DNA of 64,000 nt from Advenella sp. FME57 (GTDB lineage: Bacteria; Pseudomonadota; Gammaproteobacteria; Burkholderiales; Burkholderiaceae_B): the NCBI RefSeq assembly GCF_014897675.1, contig NZ_JABUXU010000004.1, positions 62,001 through 126,000 on the forward strand, in the 5' to 3' direction. The notes beneath the pieces are model-generated. The model worked only from the letters and a program-made list of their open reading frames with translations. It had not been told where the DNA came from and made no database searches. Shown here in pieces: positions 28,801-38,087 of this stretch (within the stretch, counting starts at the first letter, position 1; every line of letters starts with the position of its first letter). The translations under genes were made by a program, and so were the position numbers.

Positions 28801-29971
28801 GGAACAGTGCCTCGACCGCTTCTTCGGTCGGCGGCTCACCAGGACGCATCATGCGATAGATCGCTACGCGGGCAGCCATCTGGTCTGCCGTTTCATCGGT
28901 GCGCAGGGTCAGTGAAATAAACGCGCCACGATCCAGTTCATTGGTGAAAAGGGTCTGGATTTCATGCACATTCGCATCACGGATCTTGGCCAGCAGGGAC
29001 TCGGTGATCTCATCATTGGCATTGGCAATCACTTCGCCGGTGTCCGCACTGATCACATTCTTGGCCAGCACACGACCAACCAGATAGTCTTCAGGCACAG
29101 AAATGCGTTCGATCTTGGCGTTTGCCAGTTCGCGCAGGTGCTTGCTGTTGATACGCTTGTCTTTTTCGACCAGCACAGTGCCGTTCTTGTCGGTAATATC
29201 GAAACGGGCTACCTCGCCCTTCCACCGCTCAGGCACCATCTGCATCAGCGCGCCTTCGGATTTGATATCAAAATTATCAAATTCGTAGAAATGCGCCAGA
29301 ATGGTTTCCGGTGTCAGGCCAATGGCCTTGAGCAGGATGGTCACGGGCATCTTGCGGCGACGGTCGATACGGAAGAACAGCACGTCCTTCGGATCGAACT
29401 CAAAGTCAAGCCATGAGCCACGGTAAGGGATAACGCGGGCAGAAAACAACAATTTGCCCGAGCTGTGCGTTTTACCGCGATCGTGTTCAAAGAACACGCC
29501 GGGAGAACGATGCAGTTGTGATACGATTACACGCTCAGTACCGTTGATCACGAAAGAACCGGTGTCAGTCATCAGGGGAATTTCACCCATGTAGACTTCC
29601 TGTTCCTTGATCTCTTTGACGGTAGGTTTGCTGACTTCACGGTCCATCAGAACCAATTTGACTTTGGCACGCAGTGGTGAGGCAAAGGTCAGTCCACGCA
29701 ACTGACACTCTTTGACATCAAACACCGGCTCGCCCAGCATATAGCTGTCGAACTCCAGCCTCGCCATGCCATTGTGGCTGACGATAGGGAAAATGGATTT
29801 AAACGCCGCCTGCAGACCTTCGTCCTTGCGCTGGCTTGAAAAAACCGACTGTTGCAGAAAAGTACGGTAGGAATGTAATTGTGTAGCTAACAGATAAGGT
29901 ACGTCCTGGACATCTTCGCGTTTTGCGAAGCTTTTACGGATACGCTTTCGTTCTGTGTACGAGTAAGGCAT
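25856..29971 (-). CDS. rpoB: DNA-directed RNA polymerase subunit beta
   Basis: A 1371-residue beta subunit starting [15 protein letters not shown]. The rifampicin-binding cluster reads [20 protein letters not shown], with the usual drug-contact residues (Q, D, H, R, S, L) unchanged. The C-terminal half has the conserved [15 protein letters not shown] region. I place the start at 29971; an in-frame codon two positions upstream is possible. It follows rplL after 186 bases that hold an attenuator-like hairpin. Confidence 0.97.
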   Translation of the reverse strand: MPYSYTERKRIRKSFAKREDVQDVPYLLATQLHSYRTFLQQSVFSSQRKDEGLQAAFKSIFPIVSHNGMARLEFDSYMLGEPVFDVKECQLRGLTFASPLRAKVKLVLMDREVSKPTVKEIKEQEVYMGEIPLMTDTGSFVINGTERVIVSQLHRSPGVFFEHDRGKTHSSGKLLFSARVIPYRGSWLDFEFDPKDVLFFRIDRRRKMPVTILLKAIGLTPETILAHFYEFDNFDIKSEGALMQMVPERWKGEVARFDITDKNGTVLVEKDKRINSKHLRELANAKIERISVPEDYLVGRVLAKNVISADTGEVIANANDEITESLLAKIRDANVHEIQTLFTNELDRGAFISLTLRTDETADQMAARVAIYRMMRPGEPPTEEAVEALFQRLFYSEESYDLSRVGRMKVNSRLGRGDDITGPMTLTDEDILETIKVLVALRNGQGVIDDIDHLGNRRVRCVGELAENQFRAGLVRVERAVKERLGQAEADNLMPHDLINSKPISAAIKEFFGSSQLSQFMDQTNPLSEITHKRRVSALGPGGLTRERAGFEVRDVHPTHYGRVCPIETPEGPNIGLINSMALYARLNDYGFLETPYRKIIDGKVSDQIEYLSAIEESNYVIAQANAVLDAEGRFQDDLIACREAGETMLTAPENVHYMDVAPSQIVSVAASLIPFLEHDDANRALMGANMQRQAVPCLRPEKPLVGTGIERTVAVDSGTTVQATRGGIVDHVDADRVVIRVNDDENQAGEVGVDIYNLIKYTRSNQNTNINQRPIVRRGDHVARGDVLADGASTDLGELALGQNMLIAFMPWNGYNFEDSILISEKVVADDRYTSIHIEELTVVARDTKLGNEEITRDISNLAETQLNRLDESGIVHIGAEVRADDVLVGKVTPKGETQLTPEEKLLRAIFGEKASDVKDTSLRVPSGMVGTVIDVQVFTREGVPRDKRAEAIINDELSRYRQDLNDQLRIVENDTFDRIRKLLIGKTVNGGPNRLPKGSVITEEYLDGVERWHWFDIRLSDEGAAVALEQTKESVEQKRHEFDLAFEEKRKKLTQGDELPPGVLKMIKVYLAVKRRLQPGDKMAGRHGNKGVVSRITPVEDMPHMADGTPADIVLNPLGVPSRMNVGQVLEVHLGWAAKGVGHRIADLMKDERTVQVGQIREYLNKVYNTTGAKAQIDTLTDDQIIEMARNLQNGVPLATPVFDGATEEEITSMLELAYPDDVKAHLQLTDSRTQAYLFDGRTGERFERPVTIGYMHYLKLHHLVDDKMHARSTGPYSLVTQQPLGGKAQFGGQRFGEMEVWALEAYGASYTLQEMLTVKSDDIAGRTKVYENIVKGDHVIDAGMPESFNVLVKEIRSLSLDMDLERKE

Positions 29972-30109
29972 GAGCACTCCGACTCGAGAGGGTTGTAAGA
30001 ATTATGGGGTTGTCCATAATCCATGGGGTTTTACGACTCCACGAAAAACGCCTTCTTTCAATTTATTCTGCCAACAAGACAGTGAAAAGGTCGTCTTTCC
30101 TAGAAACGC

Positions 30110-30142
30110 AAAAACCCGGAGGTGGCTAAAGCCACTCCGGGT
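30110..30142 (-). terminator. Attenuator-type hairpin between rplL and rpoB
   Basis: On the minus strand ACCCGGAGTGGC pairs with GCCACCTCCGGGT (one bulge) around TTTA, followed by TTTTTG. It starts 16 bases after the rplL stop. In E. coli a partial terminator here lowers rpoBC transcription relative to the ribosomal genes; the same role is likely. Confidence 0.75.
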
Positions 30143-30157
30143 ATCATCGTTAGATGA

Positions 30158-30538
30158 TTACTTGAGTTCAGCTTTAGCGCCAGCGTCTTCAAGTTTTTTC
30201 TTCGCTTCTTCAGCTTCAGCTTTGGAAACGCCTTCTTTAACTGGTTTTGGTGCACCGTCAACCAGATCTTTCGCTTCTTTCAGGCCAAGACCTGTCAGTT
30301 CGCGAACGGCTTTAATGACGTTCACTTTCTGAGCACCGGTTTCAGTCAGAACGACTGTGAACTCAGTTTGTTCAGCGGCAGCAGCAGCTTCGCCACCGGC
30401 TGCAGGAGCAGCAACAGCAACAGCGGCAGCAGCAGCTGACACGCCGAATTTTTCTTCCATTTCTTTGATCAGCTCAGACAGTTCCAGCACAGTCATGCCG
30501 GCGATAGCGTCGAGGATTTCTGCTTTGTTTAAAGCCAT
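30158..30538 (-). CDS. rplL: 50S ribosomal protein L7/L12
   Basis: A 126-residue stalk protein that recruits translation factors. The N-terminal dimer domain is followed by an Ala/Gly-rich hinge (residues ~36-55) and the globular domain with the [19 protein letters not shown] and [12 protein letters not shown] regions. It is part of rplJ-rplL; L10 binds its dimers. Confidence 0.96.
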   Translation of the reverse strand: MALNKAEILDAIAGMTVLELSELIKEMEEKFGVSAAAAAVAVAAPAAGGEAAAAAEQTEFTVVLTETGAQKVNVIKAVRELTGLGLKEAKDLVDGAPKPVKEGVSKAEAEEAKKKLEDAGAKAELK

Positions 30539-30615
30539 TTTAGAACTCCGAATAAATTTAAATAATTGCCAGGGTTTTGTATCGCTTAGTCTTTAAGAAA
30601 GAACCAACGGGCGCC

Positions 30616-31140
30616 TTAAGCGGCTTCCTTCTGATCGCGCACGGCAGCAAGGCCACGAACGAATTTGGTTGGAACTTCATTAAGCGTACGCACAAATTGT
30701 GTAACAGGTGCCTGCATGGTACCCAACAGTTTGGACAACAGCTCTTCTCGAGAAGGCATGGTGGCCAGGGCTTTGACGCCGTTGGTATCAAGGATGCTGC
30801 CTGGAAGGGCACCACCTTTGAGTACGATCTTGTCATTCGTTTTAGCGAATGTAGAAAGTACCTTTGATGCAGAAACAGGATCTTCACTGATTGCATAGAT
30901 CAATGGACCAGTCAGTTGATCGGACAAGCCTTCGAAAGGCGTGCCATTGATCGCGCGACGGGCCAGCGTGTTCTTCAGAACACGCAGATAAACACCTGAT
31001 TCACGTGCAGATTTGCGCAATACGGTGACAGAAGCAACGTCAATACCACGGTACTCAGCAACAATAATGGATTGTGCATTCGCTACCTGAGCGGATACTT
31101 CCTCGATTACTGCCGCTTTCTCATTACGATTGAGACTCAC
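30616..31140 (-). CDS. rplJ: 50S ribosomal protein L10
   Basis: A 174-residue protein that anchors L7/L12 dimers to 23S rRNA and represses its own mRNA. The start is GTG at 31140 ([14 protein letters not shown] follows), preceded by GGAG at a normal distance; an in-frame start at 31194 would add 18 unrelated residues. The rRNA-binding segment is around [13 protein letters not shown]. It is separated from rplL by 77 bases. Confidence 0.94.
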   Translation of the reverse strand: MSLNRNEKAAVIEEVSAQVANAQSIIVAEYRGIDVASVTVLRKSARESGVYLRVLKNTLARRAINGTPFEGLSDQLTGPLIYAISEDPVSASKVLSTFAKTNDKIVLKGGALPGSILDTNGVKALATMPSREELLSKLLGTMQAPVTQFVRTLNEVPTKFVRGLAAVRDQKEAA

Positions 31141-31382
31141 GGTTTGAACACTCCATCTAAAGACGCGGCTGGGAACAGTTCCCAATTGCGTCAACCATAT
31201 GCGGCGTACCTCTGGTCGAGCTCTGCTAAGAATTCTTCCATGGGACGCCGTCTACGCAGGATCCGGATAAATTACTCCGGTTTTAAGCAGCCTGGGACAT
31301 CACAGAGTGACGAGCAGGCCGCTCCAGCGGTCTTTGACAGCAATGCCTGATGCGCGATCAGGCACAGCCCAAAGTTCTGTTA
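31141..31382 (-). promoter_or_regulatory. rplJL leader, probable L10 autoregulatory region
   Basis: The 242 bases between rplA and rplJ hold no gene. In E. coli and many other bacteria the rplJ leader folds into the L10(L12)4-binding structure that controls translation, and often has its own promoter. I infer the same here from position and size; I did not fold it. Confidence 0.4.
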
Positions 31383-32078
31383 TCAGGCTGCCAGAGAGGC
31401 AACCTCGATTTTCGCTCCGCCACCCATTGTGGATGAAACGGCCAGCTTACGCAGGTAAACGCCTTTTGACGTAGCCGGACGGGCTTTGTTCAGGGCGTCA
31501 ACCAGTGCAGCCAGGTTTGACTGAAGCTTGTCGATGTCGAAAGATGCGCGACCGATCGTGGCGTGAATGATACCTGCCTTGTCGGTACGGTACTGAACCT
31601 GACCGGCCTTGGCGTTTTTCACTGCCGTTACGACGTCTGGCGTCACGGTGCCTACTTTAGGGTTAGGCATCAGGCCACGTGGGCCCAGGATCTGACCCAG
31701 GGTACCGACAATACGCATTGTGTCAGGAGACGCAATCACGATATCAAAGTTGAACTGGCCAGCCTTGATCTGGTCTGCCAGGTCTTCCATGCCAACGATA
31801 TCGGCGCCGGCAGCCTTGGCGGCTTCGGCTTTCTCGCCCTGGGCAAATACAGCCACACGAACGGATTTACCGGTGCCAGCAGGCAGCACAACAGAGCCGC
31901 GAACCAGTTGGTCGGATTTCTTGGGATCAATACCCAGCTGAACGGCCACGTCGATAGACTCATCGAACTTGGCAGTTGCTGTTTCCTTGACCAGTGTCAG
32001 GGCTTGTGCAACAGGGTACAGCTTGTTACGATCGATTTTGGAAGCAATAGCCGCCGCGCGTTTGGATACTTTAGCCAT
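31383..32078 (-). CDS. rplA: 50S ribosomal protein L1
   Basis: A 231-residue L1, the protein of the ribosomal L1 stalk that helps release deacylated tRNA. The signature [21 protein letters not shown] followed by NPKVGT is present. Its ATG overlaps the rplK stop by one base (TAATG, 32076-32080), so the two are translationally coupled, as in E. coli where L1 represses both. Confidence 0.96.
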   Translation of the reverse strand: MAKVSKRAAAIASKIDRNKLYPVAQALTLVKETATAKFDESIDVAVQLGIDPKKSDQLVRGSVVLPAGTGKSVRVAVFAQGEKAEAAKAAGADIVGMEDLADQIKAGQFNFDIVIASPDTMRIVGTLGQILGPRGLMPNPKVGTVTPDVVTAVKNAKAGQVQYRTDKAGIIHATIGRASFDIDKLQSNLAALVDALNKARPATSKGVYLRKLAVSSTMGGGAKIEVASLAA

Positions 32079-32512
32079 TAGTTCACTCCTTCAACCGTAA
32101 TACCCATGCTGCGGGCACTGCCGGCAATCGTACGTACTGCTGCGTCAAGATCGGCAGCGGTCAGGTCAGGTTCTTTTGTTTTTGCGATCTCTTCAGCCTG
32201 AGCACGTGTCAGCGTGCCAACTTTGTCCGCGTGCGGACGTGCTGAACCTTTCTGGACACCGGTGGCTTTCTTGATCAGAATCGTAGCCGGCGGCGTTTTC
32301 ATGATAAATGTGAAAGATTTATCAGCAAACGCAGTAATTACAACAGGAATTGGCAGACCGGGTTCCATGCCTTGGGTTTTGGCATTGAAGGCCTTGCAAA
32401 ATTCCATGATATTCAGGCCGCGCTGACCCAGCGCAGGACCGATTGGGGGTGATGGGTTGGCTTTCCCTGCAGGTACCTGCAGTTTAATAAAGCCGACGAT
32501 TTTCTTCGCCAT
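32078..32512 (-). CDS. rplK: 50S ribosomal protein L11
   Basis: A 144-residue L11, which binds the GTPase centre of 23S rRNA and is needed for RelA activation. The proline-rich N-terminus [19 protein letters not shown] is diagnostic. It follows nusG by 65 bases and is coupled to rplA. Confidence 0.96.
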   Translation of the reverse strand: MAKKIVGFIKLQVPAGKANPSPPIGPALGQRGLNIMEFCKAFNAKTQGMEPGLPIPVVITAFADKSFTFIMKTPPATILIKKATGVQKGSARPHADKVGTLTRAQAEEIAKTKEPDLTAADLDAAVRTIAGSARSMGITVEGVN

Positions 32513-32577
32513 GCTATGCTCCTTACGGGTTCAATCGCAGCTTGTGCTGCTCCCCGGGGTTAATGAAAAAGAACCGC

Positions 32578-33111
32578 TCAGGTTTTTTCGACCTGGCTGA
32601 AATCCAGCTCAACAGGGGTGGCACGACCAAAAATGGTCACATTGACACGCACCTTGCTTTTCTCGTAATTGACTTCTTCCACGTTGCCATTGAAATCGGC
32701 AAACGGACCTTCCTTGACGCGCAGCATTTCGCCCACTTCAAAGAGGATTTTCGGACGGGGCTTCTCAACGCCTTCTTCGATCTGAGAAAGAATTTTTTCC
32801 ACTTCTTTTTCAGAGATAGGCGCCGGACGATTGCCCGATCCACCCAGGAAACCGGTCACACGATTGGTGTTTTTGACCAGATGCCAGGTTTCGTCTGTCA
32901 GATCCATTTCAACCAGCACATAGCCAGGAAAGATCCGACGTTCAGTAATGGCTTTTTGCCCGCCACGCATTTCGATCACTTCCTCGGAAGGAACCAGAAT
33001 GCGCCCAAATGAGGTCTGCAGGCCAGCCCGCTCGATACGCTCAAGCAGGGCCTTATGAACACTTTTTTCCATGCCAGAAAAGACATGCACAACGTACCAA
33101 CGTTTACTCAT
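32578..33111 (-). CDS. nusG: Transcription antitermination/elongation factor NusG
   Basis: A 177-residue NusG with the N-terminal NGN domain ([20 protein letters not shown]) that rides on RNA polymerase and a C-terminal KOW domain ([15 protein letters not shown]) that binds Rho or ribosomal protein S10. It sits 10 bases after secE, the common secE-nusG pair. Confidence 0.95.
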   Translation of the reverse strand: MSKRWYVVHVFSGMEKSVHKALLERIERAGLQTSFGRILVPSEEVIEMRGGQKAITERRIFPGYVLVEMDLTDETWHLVKNTNRVTGFLGGSGNRPAPISEKEVEKILSQIEEGVEKPRPKILFEVGEMLRVKEGPFADFNGNVEEVNYEKSKVRVNVTIFGRATPVELDFSQVEKT

Positions 33112-33121
33112 CGCCTGTCCT

Positions 33122-33502
33122 TTAATTCCAGCCTAAAAACACGCCGTAGATGATCCATTCAATCAGTTTGTCAACAAGCCAGAGGAAAATGGCCATGACA
33201 ATGACAAAGGCAAATACGATTCCGGTCATTTGGATGGTTTCGGCACGTGTTGGCCAAACCACCCGCTTGAGCTCCGAATAGGCCCCGGTCGCAAAATCGA
33301 CTGAGCGACGGCCTGACTCGCTGAACCAGAAAATCAAAGCAGCAACAACCAGACTACCGACAAACATGCCGACACGCGCATAGATATTCATATCGGAAAA
33401 ATATGAATACGCAAAAATGCCGGCGGCAATAATTACCACCGCCAGTACGATCTTATACTTGTCTGACGGTGTTGTTACGGTTTCTACACTGCTATTTGAC
33501 AT
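33122..33502 (-). CDS. secE: Preprotein translocase subunit SecE
   Basis: A 126-residue inner-membrane protein with three membrane helices ([34 protein letters not shown] and the essential last one [20 protein letters not shown]). The conserved cytoplasmic segment [15 protein letters not shown] is present. It stabilises SecY in the translocon. The three-helix length is normal for proteobacteria. Confidence 0.94.
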   Translation of the reverse strand: MSNSSVETVTTPSDKYKIVLAVVIIAAGIFAYSYFSDMNIYARVGMFVGSLVVAALIFWFSESGRRSVDFATGAYSELKRVVWPTRAETIQMTGIVFAFVIVMAIFLWLVDKLIEWIIYGVFLGWN

Positions 33503-33536
33503 GTTAAATTGAGCTGTTTACAGCCCCACAAATGGG

Positions 33537-33612
33537 TGGCAGGGGCAGTAGGAATCGAACCTACAACCTTCGGTTTTGGAGACCGACGCTCTGCCAATTG
33601 AGCTATACCCCT
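33537..33612 (-). tRNA. tRNA-Trp (CCA)
   Basis: A 76-nt tRNA with encoded CCA end. The acceptor AGGGG pairs with CCCCT, the T-arm is GTAGGTTCGATTCCTAC, and the anticodon loop reads CTCCAAA with anticodon CCA. It lies between tuf and secE, its usual place in proteobacteria. Confidence 0.95.
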
Positions 33613-33711
33613 GTAAACCTGTCTTCTGCGCGGTTCAGAAGCGGAGGGTAATGCATGTACTACTATACACTACCCAGGCACCGCGTTGTACTGCAATGGC
33701 GATTACTGCAA

Positions 33712-34902
33712 TTACTTCGTAATTTTGGCAACCACGCCGGCGCCGACGGTACGGCCACCTTCGCGAATCGCGAAGCGCAGACCTTCTTCCATGGCGATCG
33801 GTGCAATCAGCTCTACGTCCATTGAGACGTTATCGCCAGGCAGAACCATTTCTTTGTCTTCTGGCAGCTTGATCGTACCGGTTACGTCCGTTGTACGGAA
33901 GTAAAACTGAGGACGATAGCCCTGGAAGAATGGTGTGTGACGACCACCTTCGTCTTTAGACAGAATATACACCTCGGCTGCAAAGCCGGTGTGCGGTTTG
34001 ATTGAACCGGGCTTGGCCAGAACCTGACCGCGCTCGACGTCTTCACGCTTGGTGCCACGCAGCAAAATACCTACGTTATCGCCCGCACGACCTTCGTCCA
34101 GCAGCTTGCGGAACATTTCCACGCCCGTGCAAGTAGTTTTGACCGTGTCTTTGATACCCACGATTTCAATCTCTTCGCCTACTTTGACGATACCGCGCTC
34201 GATACGGCCTGTAACCACAGTACCACGACCGGAGATTGAGAATACGTCTTCTACTGGCATCAGGAATGTGCCGTCAATCGCACGCTCTGGTGTAGGAATA
34301 TACGTATCCAGTGCATTGGCCAGCGCCATAATAGCTTGCTTGCCCAGCGGACCTTCGTCGCCTTCCAGCGCCAGTTTGGCTGAACCCTTGATGACCGGTG
34401 TGTCGTCGCCTGGGAAGTCGTATTTGGACAGCAGCTCGCGCACTTCCATTTCGACCAATTCCAGCAACTCTTCATCGTCAACCATGTCCGCTTTGTTCAG
34501 GAACACAACGATGTAAGGCACGCCAACCTGACGTGACAGCAGAATGTGCTCACGTGTCTGAGGCATCGGGCCGTCAGCGGCCGAACACACCAGGATCGCG
34601 CCGTCCATCTGCGCGGCACCAGTGATCATGTTTTTAACATAGTCGGCGTGGCCTGGGCAGTCTACGTGTGCGTAGTGACGGGCTTCGGTTTCGTACTCAA
34701 CGTGAGACGTGTTGATCGTGATACCACGCGCTTTTTCTTCAGGCGCCGCGTCAATCTGGTCGTAACCTTTGGCTTCGCCGCCAAAGTGCAGAGACAATAC
34801 CGTTGTAATCGCCGCTGTCAGCGTTGTTTTGCCATGGTCAACGTGACCAATCGTACCTACGTTTACGTGTGGTTTGGTACGTTCAAACTTACCTTTTGCC
34901 AT
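33712..34902 (-). CDS. tuf: Elongation factor Tu
   Basis: A 396-residue EF-Tu: GTPase motifs GHVDHGKTT (P-loop), [11 protein letters not shown] (switch II) and NKAD, then the two beta-barrel domains ending [12 protein letters not shown]. It carries aminoacyl-tRNA to the ribosome. It is in the tRNA-tuf-tRNA-secE order of the E. coli tufB locus; a second copy near the str operon is usual but not in this window. Confidence 0.97.
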   Translation of the reverse strand: MAKGKFERTKPHVNVGTIGHVDHGKTTLTAAITTVLSLHFGGEAKGYDQIDAAPEEKARGITINTSHVEYETEARHYAHVDCPGHADYVKNMITGAAQMDGAILVCSAADGPMPQTREHILLSRQVGVPYIVVFLNKADMVDDEELLELVEMEVRELLSKYDFPGDDTPVIKGSAKLALEGDEGPLGKQAIMALANALDTYIPTPERAIDGTFLMPVEDVFSISGRGTVVTGRIERGIVKVGEEIEIVGIKDTVKTTCTGVEMFRKLLDEGRAGDNVGILLRGTKREDVERGQVLAKPGSIKPHTGFAAEVYILSKDEGGRHTPFFQGYRPQFYFRTTDVTGTIKLPEDKEMVLPGDNVSMDVELIAPIAMEEGLRFAIREGGRTVGAGVVAKITK

Positions 34903-34948
34903 TACCGACTCCTGAAGATTGGGGCTGGATAAATAATTAAAACGCTTG

Positions 34949-35023
<75 letters not shown>

Positions 35024-35102
35024 AAATTCTTTCTAACAACTTGTCCCGGCCATATAAAAATTAACGTACATATGGCCTGAACATTAGGAAACCGGTGCGG
35101 GA

Positions 35103-35176
35103 TGGAGCGGGTGAAGGGAATCGAACCCTCATCATCAGCTTGGAAGGCTGTTGCACTACCATTGTGCTACACCCGC
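35103..35176 (-). tRNA. tRNA-Gly (TCC)
   Basis: A 74-nt tRNA with encoded CCA. The acceptor GCGGGTG pairs with CACCCGC; the anticodon loop CTTCCAA gives TCC. It belongs to the Tyr-Gly-Thr-tuf transcript. Confidence 0.95.
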
Positions 35177-35364
35177 AGGATCCTGGAACGTTCCCTGCAT
35201 TCGCAATTTGTTATTGTTGAGGCGGTAATATTCGTATACCAGTATCACCACTGTTACAGCAGGAGGGTGACCCGTTGCCACAGATGCAAAACAGCAAATC
35301 TGGGCAAATCACTCACTCCGGCAGCCAATGACTAACAAAAGCCTTCACAAAGAACAAATTCGGC

Positions 35365-35450
35365 TGGTGGTGGAGGTTGGATTCGAACCAACGTAGGCGT
35401 AAGCCAACAGATTTACAGTCTGCCCCCTTTAGCCACTCGGGCACTCCACC
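35365..35450 (-). tRNA. tRNA-Tyr (GTA)
   Basis: An 86-nt class II tRNA with a long variable arm and encoded CCA. The acceptor GGTGGAG pairs with CTCCACC; the anticodon loop CTGTAAA gives GTA. It is the first gene of the tRNA-tuf transcript; the 188 bases between it and tRNA-Gly hold nothing I recognise. Confidence 0.95.
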
Positions 35451-35463
35451 AAGAGAACTACGG

Positions 35464-35492
35464 ATTATGTAGTACTTGCGATTTGCTGTCAA
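35464..35492 (-). promoter_or_regulatory. Strong sigma-70 promoter of the tRNA-Tyr-Gly-Thr-tuf transcript
   Basis: On the minus strand TTGACA (35492-35487) and CATAAT (35469-35464) are separated by exactly 17 bases. The expected start of transcription is near 35457, only a few bases before the tRNA-Tyr 5' end at 35450. The -35 box is a perfect consensus. Confidence 0.85.
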
Positions 35493-35522
35493 GTACTAAT
35501 TATGACCAAAGCGATGATTAAC

Positions 35523-35572
35523 CCGATTTACCGCAATTTTTTTCCAAACTGTCGGAAAATTGCCGCAATCGG
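35523..35572. repeat. Imperfect inverted repeat between parB and tRNA-Tyr
   Basis: CCGATT (35523-35528) pairs with AATCGG (35567-35572), and GCAATTTT (35533-35540) with AAAATTGC (35556-35563). No T-run follows on the minus strand, so it is not a classic terminator for parB, though it is the only structure in the 140-base gap. Confidence 0.45.
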
Positions 35573-35590
35573 TCCGCAAAATCAGCGCCC

Positions 35591-36598
35591 TCAACTTTCC
35601 AGAATATTGCTCAATCCCTGCTTTTCCAGCAACGAGTTCAGATGCTCCCAGCCATGAAAGTCGATCAGCAACTGGCCCTTGTCCTTGCTGCCCATTTTCA
35701 GGCTGACACGAGTACCCAGGTGGTCCGACAGGGCCTCTTCAAGGCGTTCCACATCCCGGTTCGCCGCTTTGGGCTTGGGCTGCGCCTTACTCTGCCCTGC
35801 GCTGTTGACCAACCTCTCGGTTTCTCGCACGGAAAGCTTGCGCGCCACGACCTGATTGGCCAGAATGATCTGGGTGGCCGAATCCACGGCCAGCAGCGCC
35901 CGTGCGTGGCCCATGTCAAGCTGGCCCTGCAACAGGAAGTTCTGGACCGGCTGAGCCAGATTCAACAGACGCAGCAGGTTGCTGGTCAGCGAGCGAGAAC
36001 GTCCAATTGCCTGAGCCGCCTGCTCATGGGTGAACTGAAAGTCGTCGATCAGCCGTTTTACCCCCTGGGCTTCTTCAAGCGGGTTCAGGTCTTCGCGCTG
36101 AATATTCTCAATCAGCGCCATGACAGCCGCATTTTCGTCGGCTACCTCGCGCACCAGCACCGGCACTTCGGCAAGGCCGGCCAGTTTGGCTGCCCGGAAG
36201 CGCCGCTCGCCGGCGATGATTTCGTATTTCTCCGGCTGGTCGCCGGCAATAGGACGAATCAGGATCGGCTGCATGATGCCCTGACTGCGCACTGATTCGG
36301 CCAGTTCGTTCAGCGCCGTCTCGTCCATTTGCGTTCTGGGCTGGTATTTACCGGCACGAATCTGATTCAACGGCACGCTAGAGGGCAACTCCGGCCCCTT
36401 GTCCTCGTCACGGGACAGGTCCTCGATGACATTGATATCATTGCCCAATAACGCAGACAATCCGCGGCCCAGGCCCTTGGCCTTCTTTGCCGCTGCAGGC
36501 GCTGCCCGGGATACCGTTTTTGCAGCTGATTTTGCGGGCGTTTTGGTGGTGCTTTTGGCTGCTGTTTTGCTGGCCGTTTTCGATGACGCTGTTGCCAT
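35591..36598 (-). CDS. parB: Chromosome partition protein ParB
   Basis: A 335-residue ParB/Spo0J. The CTP-binding motif GERRFRAAKLAG and the helix-turn-helix region (FTHEQAAQAIGRSRSLTSNL) that recognises parS are clear; the C-terminal dimer domain ends at ILES. It loads at parS sites and spreads as a clamp. The first ~42 residues are an unusual Lys/Ala/Ser/Thr-rich tail (TKTPAKSAAKTVSR) before the normal start KGLGRGLSALLG. The ATG has a good AGAGGAAATC site and no later in-frame ATG precedes the conserved part, so the tail seems real. It follows parA by 11 bases. Confidence 0.94.
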   Translation of the reverse strand: MATASSKTASKTAAKSTTKTPAKSAAKTVSRAAPAAAKKAKGLGRGLSALLGNDINVIEDLSRDEDKGPELPSSVPLNQIRAGKYQPRTQMDETALNELAESVRSQGIMQPILIRPIAGDQPEKYEIIAGERRFRAAKLAGLAEVPVLVREVADENAAVMALIENIQREDLNPLEEAQGVKRLIDDFQFTHEQAAQAIGRSRSLTSNLLRLLNLAQPVQNFLLQGQLDMGHARALLAVDSATQIILANQVVARKLSVRETERLVNSAGQSKAQPKPKAANRDVERLEEALSDHLGTRVSLKMGSKDKGQLLIDFHGWEHLNSLLEKQGLSNILES

Positions 36599-36609
36599 GA
36601 TTTCCTCTG

Positions 36610-37407
36610 TTATTCCTTATCCATTGCTTTGACGCGCTTGATGACTTCGAGCCCGAATTCCCGATAGGCCTTGGCGCCGCGTGACGACTTATCGTACAGG
36701 ACGCCGGGTACGCCATGACTGGGCGCTTCGGCCAGCCGTACATTGCGCGGGATGACAGCTTTGAACACATTGTCGCCAAAGTGCTCCATCAGCTGTTCCG
36801 ATACCTGCTGCTGCAATGTCACGCGGGAATCATACATCACGCGCAATAACCAGATCATTTTCAGATCCGGGTTAATGTTCTTGTGCACCCGCTTGATGGT
36901 GTTGACCAGGTCCGAAAGCCCTTCCAGCGCAAAGTATTCGCACTGCATCGGAATGATGACGCCATTTGAGCATGCCAGCCCGTTCAGGGTCAGCAACGAC
37001 AGCGTGGGCGGACAATCGATCAGAACGTAATCATAATCTTGAGCGACCTGGACAATCGCATTTTTCAGCTGATGCTCGCGATTGTCCAGTTCAAACAGAT
37101 CGAAGTCTGCGCCCGACAGTTCGCGGTTGCCTGGCAACACATCGTAGCCGCCGGTTTCCGAGCGTACACGTACATCAGCGATGCTGGCCTCGCCGATCAG
37201 CACTTGATAAATGTTTAAGCTTAAACTATTTTTATCAATGCCGCTGCCCATGGTTGCATTGCCCTGCGGATCCAGATCCACCAGCAACACCCGCTTTTTG
37301 TGTAATGCCAGACTGGCAGCCAGATTAATGGCCGTCGTCGTTTTACCTACCCCTCCTTTCTGGTTTGCAATACAGAATACGCGAGGTGATTTTATTTCAT
37401 TTGTCAT
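36610..37407 (-). CDS. parA: Chromosome partition ATPase ParA (Soj)
   Basis: A 265-residue deviant-Walker ATPase. KGGVGKTTTAINLA near residue 17 is the P-loop with the signature lysine, and DLDPQGNATMGSG and DCPPTLSLLTLN follow. It binds DNA non-specifically with ATP and pulls the ParB-parS complex. The N-terminus is short, typical of chromosomal ParA (no HTH). The gene overlaps the end of rsmG by 11 bases. Confidence 0.95.
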   Translation of the reverse strand: MTNEIKSPRVFCIANQKGGVGKTTTAINLAASLALHKKRVLLVDLDPQGNATMGSGIDKNSLSLNIYQVLIGEASIADVRVRSETGGYDVLPGNRELSGADFDLFELDNREHQLKNAIVQVAQDYDYVLIDCPPTLSLLTLNGLACSNGVIIPMQCEYFALEGLSDLVNTIKRVHKNINPDLKMIWLLRVMYDSRVTLQQQVSEQLMEHFGDNVFKAVIPRNVRLAEAPSHGVPGVLYDKSSRGAKAYREFGLEVIKRVKAMDKE

Positions 37408-38077
37408 ATTTTCCTACTTGCTGCAACCATACAAGACAACGCTCAGCATCCAGTTCCGGCACATTCAGTTTCTGAACCTGCGCAACCGACCACGCGCCCT
37501 TTTCTTCCAGCTGTGACACTTCTTCAGATGCCAGCCGCCCTTTCATTGCTACCAGGTGCCCGCCGCTACCCACATGCATGCCTGACCACTCACTGAAATC
37601 GACCAGTGAGGCAAACGCCCGCGAAATAACCAAGTCGACCTGGGCCGATGGCTTTCGTTCAATACGGACATGTTCAGATACCAGATTGGGCAATTTGAGT
37701 ACGCCGGCAGCCTGCCGGATAAAGGCCGTTTTCTTTTCAACGGCATCTACGCAGCATACCTGCCAGTCAGGTCTCATTATAGCCATGACAGCCCCCGGCA
37801 GACCACCACCGGAACCCACATCCAGTACAGAAATTGTCCGCTTTGGGGCAAACTTGTCACTCAGGGGACCGATCACTGACAAACTGTCAAAAACATGCTG
37901 AATCAGCACTTTATCCGGGTCCCTCAGGGCAGTCAGGTTATACACTTTATTCCAGCGCAATAACTGATCCTGATAGCCAATCAACTGCTGGATCTGCGTA
38001 TCGGTAATGAACAGCCCCAGGCTGGTGGCTGCATCTGCAATGCGGTCTTGCCGCCCTGCTCTGTCATGCTCGCTCAT
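37397..38077 (-). CDS. rsmG: 16S rRNA (guanine527-N7)-methyltransferase
   Basis: A 226-residue GidB-type SAM methyltransferase; SVLDVGSGGGLPGAVMAI is the SAM-binding motif and YNLTALRDPDK the family N-terminal signature. It methylates G527 of 16S rRNA. I chose the ATG at 38077 (MSEHDRAG, preceded by CAGGTGGGC); an in-frame ATG at 38098 would overlap the mnmG stop by 11 bases and is the alternative. Confidence 0.92.
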   Translation of the reverse strand: MSEHDRAGRQDRIADAATSLGLFITDTQIQQLIGYQDQLLRWNKVYNLTALRDPDKVLIQHVFDSLSVIGPLSDKFAPKRTISVLDVGSGGGLPGAVMAIMRPDWQVCCVDAVEKKTAFIRQAAGVLKLPNLVSEHVRIERKPSAQVDLVISRAFASLVDFSEWSGMHVGSGGHLVAMKGRLASEEVSQLEEKGAWSVAQVQKLNVPELDAERCLVWLQQVGKYDK

Positions 38078-38087
38078 GCCCACCTGC

